From the NCBI GenBank assembly GCA_022736495.1, contig DZCR01000154.1, forward strand, positions 1 to 7,515: a stretch of 7,515 nucleotides of DNA, given 5' to 3'. The notes beneath the pieces are model-generated. The model saw nothing but the letters and a program-made list of their open reading frames with translations, was not told the origin of the DNA and did not search any database. Of the stretch, positions 1 through 6,268 are shown piece by piece (position 1 is the first letter of the stretch; each line of letters starts with the position of its first letter). The DNA is from Desulfobacca acetoxidans (GTDB taxonomy: Bacteria; Desulfobacterota; Desulfobaccia; Desulfobaccales; 0-14-0-80-60-11). The position numbers and the translations under genes were made by a program.

Positions 1-717
1 GGCATCGGCAATGATCTGGTGGGTGGTATGAAGGACTTCATCCAGGCGGGCCAGGTTGTAATCCGACATGTGGATGGGCCTGTGCACGACAACCTCCACG
101 GTTCCGGGAGTCAGGTCCAGGGAATCCGAGGGAAGGATGGATCGTGAATTCCGGATGGTCAGGGGCAGTATGGAAAGCTTTGTTTCATGGGCGAACCGGA
201 AGGCTCCTTTTTTAAAGGGCATGACCTTGCCGTCCCGGCTTCGGGTGCCTTCTGCAAAAAAAAGCACACAGGCTTTCCCGGATAAGGTTTTTTTTGCAGC
301 TTCAATGGATTGAAGGGCGGACTCGTGGTTTCCCCGGTCCACGGTGATGCAGCCCAATTGGCGGCAGGCGGCACCGAAAATCGGTATTTCCCCCAGTTCT
401 TTTTTCATGATCCATTTGATATCCAGCCCGAGATGGCCGTGAAGAATCGGGATATCGGCCATGCTCTGGTGGTTGGATACAATGACATAGGCCGTATTCC
501 GGGTATAGTTTCTGGTTCCCCGGATGACGACCTTCAGGGGAATAACGGCGCAACATAGTTTAGCCCAGGTCTCGGCAATGATATTGACGGCATCCTGACC
601 CAGGATAATCCCGGTCAGGATGGCGATCAATCCGGAGACAAAGGTAAAAACAAAGATAAGAGGGAGGGCGAAAAGCCATTTATAAGGTTGATAGGCTATT
701 TTTAAAAGCGGGCTCAC
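1..717 (-). CDS. plsC: PlsC-family 1-acyl-glycerol-3-phosphate acyltransferase (3' end cut by window edge)
   Basis: Likely transfers a fatty acyl group to lysophosphatidic acid or a related lysolipid at the inner membrane, making phosphatidic acid. 239 codons are visible with no stop before the window edge. A hydrophobic N-terminal segment (about residues 14-40) is followed by the acyltransferase blocks: NHQSMAD at 82-88 (catalytic His83 and Asp88), GCITVDRG at 122-129, FAEGTRS at 154-160 (usual form FPEGTRS, so Ala replaces Pro) and LPLTI at 185-189. The start is a GTG whose codon overlaps the TGA stop of the upstream DUF4340 gene (GTGA, positions 717-714). This points to translational coupling, and no better in-frame ATG lies before the first block. 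The family is certain from the motifs. The exact acceptor is inferred, since relatives acylate other lysolipids or ornithine lipids. Its place as last visible gene of an ABC/GldG operon suggests an envelope role. Confidence 0.92.
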   Translation of the reverse strand, partial: MSPLLKIAYQPYKWLFALPLIFVFTFVSGLIAILTGIILGQDAVNIIAETWAKLCCAVIPLKVVIRGTRNYTRNTAYVIVSNHQSMADIPILHGHLGLDIKWIMKKELGEIPIFGAACRQLGCITVDRGNHESALQSIEAAKKTLSGKACVLFFAEGTRSRDGKVMPFKKGAFRFAHETKLSILPLTIRNSRSILPSDSLDLTPGTVEVVVHRPIHMSDYNLARLDEVLHTTHQIIADA

Positions 718-1661
718 TCTTTCTTTTTGGCTTCCTTTTGTATTCCCAGCAGTTTGTCCATATCGGAGAGGATTTCCTTTCCGCTGAACCGGCTCAGTTC
801 AAATACATATCCGTTCATGGAGGAAGTCCCCAGGACCTGGTCCACCCCCCGGCCTTTGAAAAGAATTAACTCAAGGCCGGTCTCGGTTTCAAGCAATATT
901 TTGCAGAGGGGTTTGTTTTTTTCAAGTTCGGCCTTTTCAGGGGAATCCGGGTAGTCCTGGCATTTCAGGAAGGACAGGGTGGACATGAGTTTTGAAACCG
1001 CCTGGTGATCAATGGGGGTTCCGTCCTCTGAAGCCCAGGTGCCGGCAGTCTTTTCCTTGTCTTCCTCTTTTTTCTCTTCCCGGAGAACCAGGGTTTTGGA
1101 TTTCCCTTCTTTTTCAAGGATGATCCGTTTTAAGGAAGCCTCCTTGAATTCCAGGACCTTTTTATCCCTGAAGTCTTCCACGGTCTTGTCAAAATGAGAT
1201 TTTAAATTGCCCGCAGCATGGTAGATGTTTTTGTCGTCTTTGAGCATCACAAAGGTATGATTCTGGGTGGGCGCCGTCTTGCCCAGGGTGAATTCAAAAA
1301 CGCTTTCCTCCCCTTTGAGGCCTTTGATCAGGACCCGGTGGTCATCATCCAGCTCATACCGAGTCAGATCCTGTTTTTCCGACACCAGGGCGGACAGCTT
1401 CAATGCCTTCAAGGCATCCAGCATACCGTCAACGGAAGCTTGATCTGCAGGATATTCCTTGTCCGTCAAAACCCATTGTTTGTCTTTGCGGGCAAACCGG
1501 AGGGGACCCTCTTTTTTTTCCAGAACCAGGCCCGTCCATTGAGAGGGGTCAATGGCCTTGATTTCAGGCAGGGTGTAATGGTCCCTGTTTTCCTTGTGAA
1601 GAAAAAGATAGGCGCTGAATAAAAGGATGAGGGCGGTCAGTATCAGATATTCTTTTTTCAT
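714..1661 (-). CDS. DUF4340 domain protein of the Gld-type ABC operon
   Basis: A 315-aa protein of unknown biochemical function. An N-terminal membrane helix (residues 5-21, after MKKE) anchors a mostly extracytoplasmic body. The body reads as two related halves, about 40-165 and 166-300. Each has a strand pair, a tryptophan (W63 and W209), a helix with a V..ML or V..LM pattern and an LK-containing segment, then a strand-rich end; this is the layout of DUF4340 proteins. A Lys/Glu-rich stretch lies at 194-204. The ATG at 1661 is preferred over upstream in-frame starts because AGAGGA sits 8 nt before it, the transmembrane helix follows at once, and the preceding residues would overlap the GldG-like gene and look non-coding. 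It begins 13 bp after that gene's stop and ends in a GTGA overlap with the acyltransferase. Family members commonly follow GldG-like genes, so it is probably an accessory subunit of the same ABC machine. Confidence 0.9.
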   Translation of the reverse strand: MKKEYLILTALILLFSAYLFLHKENRDHYTLPEIKAIDPSQWTGLVLEKKEGPLRFARKDKQWVLTDKEYPADQASVDGMLDALKALKLSALVSEKQDLTRYELDDDHRVLIKGLKGEESVFEFTLGKTAPTQNHTFVMLKDDKNIYHAAGNLKSHFDKTVEDFRDKKVLEFKEASLKRIILEKEGKSKTLVLREEKKEEDKEKTAGTWASEDGTPIDHQAVSKLMSTLSFLKCQDYPDSPEKAELEKNKPLCKILLETETGLELILFKGRGVDQVLGTSSMNGYVFELSRFSGKEILSDMDKLLGIQKEAKKKE

Positions 1662-1674
1662 GGGGTCAGTCCTC

Positions 1675-3864
1675 TTATATATTGAAACGGTTGGCGATTT
1701 TCTTTTTTCTGGTGCGTCTTTTGATAAACACGCCGAATCCGAACAGGATGACCAGGACGGGCAGGCCGATGATATTGGCGGCCTTGATAAATCCCCGGTC
1801 AAAGGGCGTGGTCCGGGCGATGGGGTTCAGGCCCTGTTGTTTGCTTCTCAGGACGGCGATGTCATCCTCCCCATTCAGGTGGTCGATGATGTTGAGGATA
1901 AAGGTGGCGTTGGTGGACTGCCCTTCAGGGTCCAGCATATTGTCCTCCAGCATCTGGGAGCAGGGCAGAACAAAGAGTTTGGCAGGCTTGGAAGTCTCAA
2001 GGAAGGCGTAGCCGGCCTTGAGGGCCATGGGGTTTTCAGCCGGTTTTTTTACGGCGGCCCCGGCTTTTATTTCCGCCGTTTCTCCGGTGATGTCCTTTTC
2101 CCCCAGTTCCTTTTCAGGGATGGGTTTGCCTTTGAAATAGCTGGTGAAGGTCCCGGAGAGAAGATAGGCCAGGTCATAGGATTTCAGCTCCTCCTTTTTT
2201 TCCGGAGGGGTGATGAACATGGGGTTTAAATTGATCATGTCCTCCATGAGCCAGGATTCTTCCGAAGAGGAGAAAAGTTTTGTAACGGTTATTTTTTCCT
2301 TGTTAATATTTTCTTCCACCAGTTCAAGGGGGGAAATCTGCATGGCGATGAGGCCTTTGATATTGGCCATGAACTCCGGTTTTGTATTGATGGAGGCTTC
2401 CTTCAGCATCGGGGCGAAATAGATATTCTGCTCACCGCCGCCCATTTCCTGGGGGGCCTGGTGCTTATAGCATTGCTTGTCCAGGACATAGGCCTTTTTA
2501 ATATGGATCCCGTAATGGGTTAGGAGCTTTTCAAGGCCGGTATCAATGGGAACCTGCATCGGCGGCATGCCCATGCCTCCGGCCTGGCCTTCCTGAAAGG
2601 AATCCGAGATAAAGGCAAGGCTGGTGCCCTTCATCAGGGCCTGGTCAATCTGAAATAATTCGTAATCTGAAAATTTCTGGGTGGGCCTTGCAATGATGAG
2701 GCAGTTCAATCCATCCGGCACAGCCCCGGTTTTAAGATCAACGGGTTTGATGGAATACCGGGAAGAGGCAAGAGAATTAAAGGCCTGGAGGCCTTCGGAC
2801 GGCCTTCCCTGCATCATGGCCATCCGGTCCGGCATGAGGGAGAGGCTGCCGTGGCCGGAAAGGAAACCCAGGTCCTTGTTAATGCCGATGAGTTTTTCAA
2901 CAACGGCATTCATATCCCTTTCCAGGGCCACCGGGTCAGCCATCTGGTAGGTGGTCCCGATGACGGGCAGTTGAACGGCCTGGATCAGGGGAAGGGTGGC
3001 TGTTTTCCCCTTGTATTCAATGACAATCCCGGCCGCACCGCTGCCTTCGGCAATATTTTTATCCGGCAGGGCAGGCCATGAGAGGGCCATCAATTCGTAT
3101 TTTTTTCCAATGGCGTCCAGCTCGGCCTTGTCGGAAATATCAAACTGTTTAAAGTCCAGAACCCCCATGCTTTTGGCATTGAGCTGGTCTATGGTTTGGG
3201 CCACGGCCTTTCCCAATTCAGGCAATTGGTCCAGGCCGATGAGGGGCGCTATGGTATTGAGGGAAGAAGATAAATACATGCTCACCGATACTTTTTCATC
3301 CAACTGGAGGAGGGCGCTGACTTTTTTGTTCATCTTCCGGATGGCGGTGGTGAGCTGGTATTCAAGGCCCTGGGTGGAGGTGACGGCCTCGATTTTTTCG
3401 ATGAGATCCCCGTGGATGATGACAATTCCCATATAGGCGTTCTTAAACTTGATTTCATCGTTTTCCATGATCCTGATCTGGACCGGCTGGATCCCGTAAG
3501 ATTTTGCCATATCCCGGTTTTCATCGGCCCTCTGGGTCAGGGTGCCTTCGTCGGCGGACACATTATAAAAGGCATAGTTAAAATATTTCCCCCCCCTGCC
3601 TGCATATTCTTCCAGGAGGTCCCTCAGATACCGCTCTGTGTTGTTGTGGGGAGCGGGCAGGTCTTTTGAGAAAAAGGCCTTGATGCTCAGGGGTTCCGAC
3701 AGGGTTTCCACCACATCGATGCTGGCGGGGGAAAGGGAATAGAGGCCGTCGCGGGTCAGGTCCGCCCTGAAAAACAGGGTGACCCCGGCAATATTGATCA
3801 ATACAATGACCAGGATGTATAAAATGAATTTGAAATATTTTTCTTTTAAAGAAAAGGTGCCCAT
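1675..3864 (-). CDS. GldG-like extracytoplasmic protein of an ABC-2 type system (ABC_transp_aux family)
   Basis: 729 residues with a membrane helix at each end (about 12-32 and 693-714) and a large body between them that should face the periplasm. A basic tail (KRRTRKKK, 715-722) stays inside. Family features seen are the strand following TM1 with DLTRDGLYSLS at 35-45, the GFLSGHGS motif at 333-340, the IIARPTQKFSDYE stretch near 390-402 with the TSLAFISDS strand at 414-422, and a 'GLEKLLTHYGI' element at 443-453 followed by VLDK. Residues about 180-330 separate the AIRKM segment from the SGHG motif and make the protein longer than a minimal GldG. A Gly/Met/Pro-rich loop sits at 425-440 and a charged linker near 575-612. 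AAGGAG at 3875-3870 precedes the ATG and overlaps the permease stop. Such proteins partner GldA/GldF-type transporters; in Bacteroidetes GldG is needed for gliding. The ligand or cargo is unknown. Confidence 0.93.
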   Translation of the reverse strand: MGTFSLKEKYFKFILYILVIVLINIAGVTLFFRADLTRDGLYSLSPASIDVVETLSEPLSIKAFFSKDLPAPHNNTERYLRDLLEEYAGRGGKYFNYAFYNVSADEGTLTQRADENRDMAKSYGIQPVQIRIMENDEIKFKNAYMGIVIIHGDLIEKIEAVTSTQGLEYQLTTAIRKMNKKVSALLQLDEKVSVSMYLSSSLNTIAPLIGLDQLPELGKAVAQTIDQLNAKSMGVLDFKQFDISDKAELDAIGKKYELMALSWPALPDKNIAEGSGAAGIVIEYKGKTATLPLIQAVQLPVIGTTYQMADPVALERDMNAVVEKLIGINKDLGFLSGHGSLSLMPDRMAMMQGRPSEGLQAFNSLASSRYSIKPVDLKTGAVPDGLNCLIIARPTQKFSDYELFQIDQALMKGTSLAFISDSFQEGQAGGMGMPPMQVPIDTGLEKLLTHYGIHIKKAYVLDKQCYKHQAPQEMGGGEQNIYFAPMLKEASINTKPEFMANIKGLIAMQISPLELVEENINKEKITVTKLFSSSEESWLMEDMINLNPMFITPPEKKEELKSYDLAYLLSGTFTSYFKGKPIPEKELGEKDITGETAEIKAGAAVKKPAENPMALKAGYAFLETSKPAKLFVLPCSQMLEDNMLDPEGQSTNATFILNIIDHLNGEDDIAVLRSKQQGLNPIARTTPFDRGFIKAANIIGLPVLVILFGFGVFIKRRTRKKKIANRFNI

Positions 3865-3873
3865 TGTTTCTCC

Positions 3874-4578
3874 TTAATTCTTTTCATGCATGACGATATG
3901 GGTTGAAAATATGGAAATGAAGACCACGCTGACAAAATAAAGAATATCCCTGGAATCGATCACTCCCTTGGAAATGGTGGCGAAATGGGAATTGGCGCCG
4001 AGAAATTCGATGAAGGGAAGAATGTTCGACGGCATGAAAAATAAGAGTTTGTCAAGGATGGTGAGGGCAAAGCACAGGGCCGCGCCGATGATAAAGGCCA
4101 CAATCTGGTTCCGGGTCAGGGATGAGGCAAGGATACCGAGAGAGCAATAGGCGGCGGCAAGAAAGACGGCGCCGATATATCCGCCGATGACGGGACCCGG
4201 ATCAATTTCACCGATGAGGGAAATAAACAGGGGATAGGAAAGGGTGGGGATGAGCATGGATGCCGTGAACAGGGTGGCTGCCAGGAATTTTCCCAGGGCA
4301 ATGTCCGTAAAGGACACGGGCATGGTCAAAAGGGTTTCATAGGACCCCACGTTTTTTTCTTCGGAAAAAAGCCTCATGGTGACGGCTGGAATGATGAAGG
4401 AGAAAATAATGGGCAGAAGGGAGAAAAAATCCCTCAGGTCCGCCCGGTCAAAAATGAAAAAGGTGGAAAAGAAAAACCATCCCGTCACAATAAGAAAGAG
4501 GGATATCACAATATAGGCCACGGGTGAGATGAAATAATCTTTGAATTCCTTAACCGCTATGGTTTTGATCTGTTTCAT
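3874..4578 (-). CDS. ABC-2 type permease, GldF/NosY-like
   Basis: A 234-aa integral inner-membrane protein that forms the transmembrane part of the ABC system encoded by its neighbours. About six helices are visible (roughly 20-42, 52-68, 97-121, 129-150, 157-176 and 211-229). The short cytoplasmic N-terminus KEFKDYFISPVAYI is typical of ABC-2 permeases, where it forms the coupling elbow. The stretch MRLFSEEKNVGSYETLLTMP at 68-87 is the hallmark of the GldF/NosY group. The ATG lies 2 bp after the ATPase stop, with GGGAGG at 4594-4589 inside the end of the ATPase gene, so the two are almost certainly co-translated. Only one permease gene is present, so a homodimer is expected. Direction of transport is probably outward, or the machine may do mechanical work on an envelope complex; no substrate can be read from the sequence. 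Confidence 0.95.
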   Translation of the reverse strand: MKQIKTIAVKEFKDYFISPVAYIVISLFLIVTGWFFFSTFFIFDRADLRDFFSLLPIIFSFIIPAVTMRLFSEEKNVGSYETLLTMPVSFTDIALGKFLAATLFTASMLIPTLSYPLFISLIGEIDPGPVIGGYIGAVFLAAAYCSLGILASSLTRNQIVAFIIGAALCFALTILDKLLFFMPSNILPFIEFLGANSHFATISKGVIDSRDILYFVSVVFISIFSTHIVMHEKN

Positions 4579-4580
4579 GG

Positions 4581-5525
4581 TTAGGCAACCTCCCTTGTCA
4601 GTTCCCGGAATATTTTTTCAAGGGCCTGGGATTCTCTTGCCAAATGGACAATGATCCAGTCCGTGGTTTTGATTTTCAGGTAAATATCAGGCCGGAAATC
4701 CTGCTGGCCTGAACTCCTCATTTCAAAAGACACCAGGTTTTCTTCAACAGGCTCCACCGGGGTCACTTCAAGCCGGGAGTCAATGCCTTTTAAAAGGGTC
4801 AGGGCCTTTTCCCGGTCCGCGTCCCGTAGGGAGAGCCGGATCAGGCTGTTTTCCTGGACCCGTTTTTTCAGGTTCAGGGTGGTGTCGTCGGCCACCACCC
4901 GGCCGTTGTTGATAATGGCGATCCTATCGCAGGTGGCTTCGGCCTCGCTTAAAATATGCGTGGAGAAGATAATGGTTTTTTCCTTTCCGATGCGTTTGAT
5001 GATGTCCCTGATTTCGGCGATCTGGTTGGGGTCAAGGCCCGAGGTGGGTTCATCCAGGATGAGGATGTCGGGGTCGGTCATCATGGCATGGGCCAGGCCC
5101 ACCCGCTGCCTCAATCCCTTGGACAGGTTGCCGATGGGTTTGTCCATGATGGCGGAAAGGCCGCAGAGGTCTGAAAGCTTCAGAAACCGGTCATACCGGG
5201 TTTCCTTATCGTCAATACCCTTTATTCTCGCCACATAATCCAGGTAGTCGTAGACCAGCATATTATGATACAGGGGAGCGGATTCAGGCAGGTATCCGAT
5301 CATGGATTTGATCTTCAGGACATCTTCAGGCATATGAAGATCGTCCACCGTGATGGTGCCCGAGCTGGGTCTCAGATATCCGGTCAGCATTCTCAGGGTG
5401 GTGGTCTTGCCGGCCCCGTTGGGACCCAGGAGCCCTAAGATTTCACCTTTCCGGACGGTCATGCTGATGCGGTTCACAGCACAGAAGTCTTTATAATACT
5501 TGGTCAGATTTTGAACTTCAATCAA
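4581..5525 (-). CDS. ABC transporter ATP-binding protein, GldA/CcmA/NatA-like
   Basis: A 314-aa ATPase that should power the adjacent ABC-2 permease. Walker A is GPNGAGKTT at 34-42, the signature is LSKGLRQR at 134-141, Walker B is ILILDEP at 154-160 followed by TSGLD, and the switch histidine is H190 in STHIL. The Q-loop region reads IGYLPE at 76-81, with no Gln, as often seen in this subgroup. After the nucleotide-binding domain (to about residue 220) comes an extra C-terminal domain of roughly 90 residues with alternating strands and helices, also common in this group. The start is TTG at 5525, five bases after a perfect AGGAGG. The nearest upstream ATG in the leader runs straight into TAG, and the next in-frame Met (22) would delete the first strand. 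The gene begins 24 bp after the ribbon-helix-helix-like gene and ends 2 bp before the permease. Confidence 0.96.
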   Translation of the reverse strand: MIEVQNLTKYYKDFCAVNRISMTVRKGEILGLLGPNGAGKTTTLRMLTGYLRPSSGTITVDDLHMPEDVLKIKSMIGYLPESAPLYHNMLVYDYLDYVARIKGIDDKETRYDRFLKLSDLCGLSAIMDKPIGNLSKGLRQRVGLAHAMMTDPDILILDEPTSGLDPNQIAEIRDIIKRIGKEKTIIFSTHILSEAEATCDRIAIINNGRVVADDTTLNLKKRVQENSLIRLSLRDADREKALTLLKGIDSRLEVTPVEPVEENLVSFEMRSSGQQDFRPDIYLKIKTTDWIIVHLARESQALEKIFRELTREVA

Positions 5526-5530
5526 CGCTT

Positions 5531-5536
5531 CCTCCT
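5531..5536 (-). promoter_or_regulatory. Strong ribosome binding site that fixes the TTG start of the ABC ATPase
   Basis: On the minus strand the bases read AGGAGG, then AAGCG, then TTG. A full Shine-Dalgarno match with 5-nt spacing supports the unusual TTG initiator at 5525 over internal methionines. Confidence 0.85.
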
Positions 5537-5549
5537 AATACATGGGTTA

Positions 5550-6125
5550 TTAAAATCCTTCTAATACTTTGCTTTTTTCCAGAAATTCATGGATGTCTTC
5601 TTCGGTTTTCCGGCAGGCAAGGAGCGCTTTTTCAAGCCTCCGGCAAAAGGGGTCGTCCTCCCCGAGAACCGTTGCCGCTTTTTTATAAAACGCCCGTCCC
5701 CGGTCAAAATGCTCCGTCATTTCCTTGTTCAGGGTTTTTCTTTCCGCATGCTTCAGTTTTTCGGAACTGATGATGGATTCGAGCTTTTGTACGGAATATT
5801 CAACCAGGGCGTCCCGGGGCATGCCGTAGGCCTCTGAAATGGCTTCAAGGGCGTCTATGGTTTTCCGGCTCAGGACATAGGTTTTCTGTTTTCTCTGGAT
5901 CTGTCTGAATTGCCGGATCTGGATGGTTTGGGCCAGGGTGTCAAGGGCTTCCAGGTCCTCGATGATATGGTCAAACAGGGATTTCTGTTTAATGCCCATA
6001 TGAACGGCAACCAGGCCGATGGCGTCGATGGCCTTCTGGGAAATTTTAAAGGTGGCCCGGACCGACTGCTTTCCTCTCAGGTTGAACATGGCTGATCCGG
6101 GAAACGGGTCTTCAGTTTTCGGCAT
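5550..6125 (-). CDS. Hypothetical protein with two ribbon-helix-helix-like repeats (possible regulator)
   Basis: 191 aa; I do not recognise a named family. Two similar units are visible. Residues 20-60 have a short strand (VRATFK), then ISQKAIDAIGLVA, then a helix after MGIKQKS. Residues 80-118 have KTYV, then LSRKTIDALEAIS, then a helix after GMPRDA. Both share S-x-K-x-I-D-A (29-35 and 86-92, a 57-residue offset), a Gly-x-x turn and a Leu/Ile-rich second helix, which is the strand-helix-helix layout of MetJ/Arc/CopG DNA-binding proteins. A tandem copy could fold as a single-chain pseudo-dimer. Residues 121-191 are charged and look helical. No signal peptide or membrane helix is seen, so it is cytoplasmic. 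The ATG has GGGAGG five bases upstream. As first gene of the array, 24 bp ahead of the ATPase, it may autoregulate the operon; that is inference, and it could instead be a cytosolic accessory protein that does not bind DNA. Confidence 0.85.
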   Translation of the reverse strand: MPKTEDPFPGSAMFNLRGKQSVRATFKISQKAIDAIGLVAVHMGIKQKSLFDHIIEDLEALDTLAQTIQIRQFRQIQRKQKTYVLSRKTIDALEAISEAYGMPRDALVEYSVQKLESIISSEKLKHAERKTLNKEMTEHFDRGRAFYKKAATVLGEDDPFCRRLEKALLACRKTEEDIHEFLEKSKVLEGF

Positions 6126-6160
6126 GACGCCCTCCCTTGGCCGAGTCTTTTATTATTAAT

Positions 6161-6189
6161 TTTATAGCATTCAAAATAGTAATGAACTC
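6161..6189 (-). promoter_or_regulatory. Candidate extended -10 promoter for the six-gene array
   Basis: The minus strand reads TGC directly followed by TATAAA (6166-6161), an extended -10 pattern in an A/T-rich stretch about 35 bp before the ATG at 6125. At 17-bp spacing the -35 position (6189-6184, GAGTTC) is poor, so the extended -10 would have to compensate. Transcription would begin near 6154 and leave a short leader holding the GGGAGG ribosome binding site. Assigned by eye only. Confidence 0.4.
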
Positions 6190-6203
6190 CATTTCGCGCC
6201 GGA

Positions 6204-6239
6204 TTTTACCTTAAAAGAGGCTGATGATCAATGGTAAAA
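6204..6239. repeat. 7-bp inverted repeat in the gap before the array (possible operator)
   Basis: TTTTACC at 6204-6210 and GGTAAAA at 6233-6239 are perfect inverted copies separated by 22 bp, so their centres are 29 bp apart, near three helical turns. They lie just upstream of the candidate promoter of the ribbon-helix-helix-like gene. This geometry would suit a dimeric regulator, or a long-loop hairpin in a read-through transcript. In such A/T-rich sequence a chance match is possible. Confidence 0.35.
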
Positions 6240-6242
6240 ATT

Positions 6243-6266
6243 AAAGATGACCGGAATTTAATCTTT
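6243..6266 (-). terminator. Weak possible terminator after the EcfT gene
   Basis: Two bases after the EcfT TGA, the minus strand can pair AAAGAT with ATCTTT across a 12-nt loop and then runs AATTTTT. The position and T-run fit a factor-independent terminator, but the stem is only six A/T-rich pairs, so it would be inefficient and read-through into the downstream array is possible. Confidence 0.25.
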
Positions 6267-6268
6267 CA

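Noticed and set aside
240..256. Acyltransferase block III reads FAEGTRS instead of FPEGTRS
   Set aside because: The Glu, Gly, Thr and Arg that matter for substrate binding are present, so a Pro-to-Ala change alone does not suggest an inactive enzyme.
1218..1622. 134-aa open frame on the plus strand
   Set aside because: It is antisense to the DUF4340 coding region, with no ribosome binding site or domain pattern that I can see; an expected shadow frame.
1662..1802. Upstream extension of the DUF4340 frame giving a 362-aa product
   Set aside because: The extra 47 residues overlap the GldG-like gene, look like random out-of-frame sequence and would bury the membrane anchor; the ATG at 1661 has a good ribosome binding site.
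1627..2229. 200-aa open frame on the plus strand
   Set aside because: It lies wholly opposite the GldG-like gene and the start of the DUF4340 gene, both of which have clear family features and ribosome binding sites. Its translation is low-complexity Gly/Phe/Asp-rich with no recognisable domain.
5283..5300. ATPase lacks the Q-loop glutamine (IGYLPE), suggesting a dead enzyme
   Set aside because: The LPE form is common in GldA/NatA/CcmA-type ATPases, and Walker A, signature, Walker B and the switch His are all intact.
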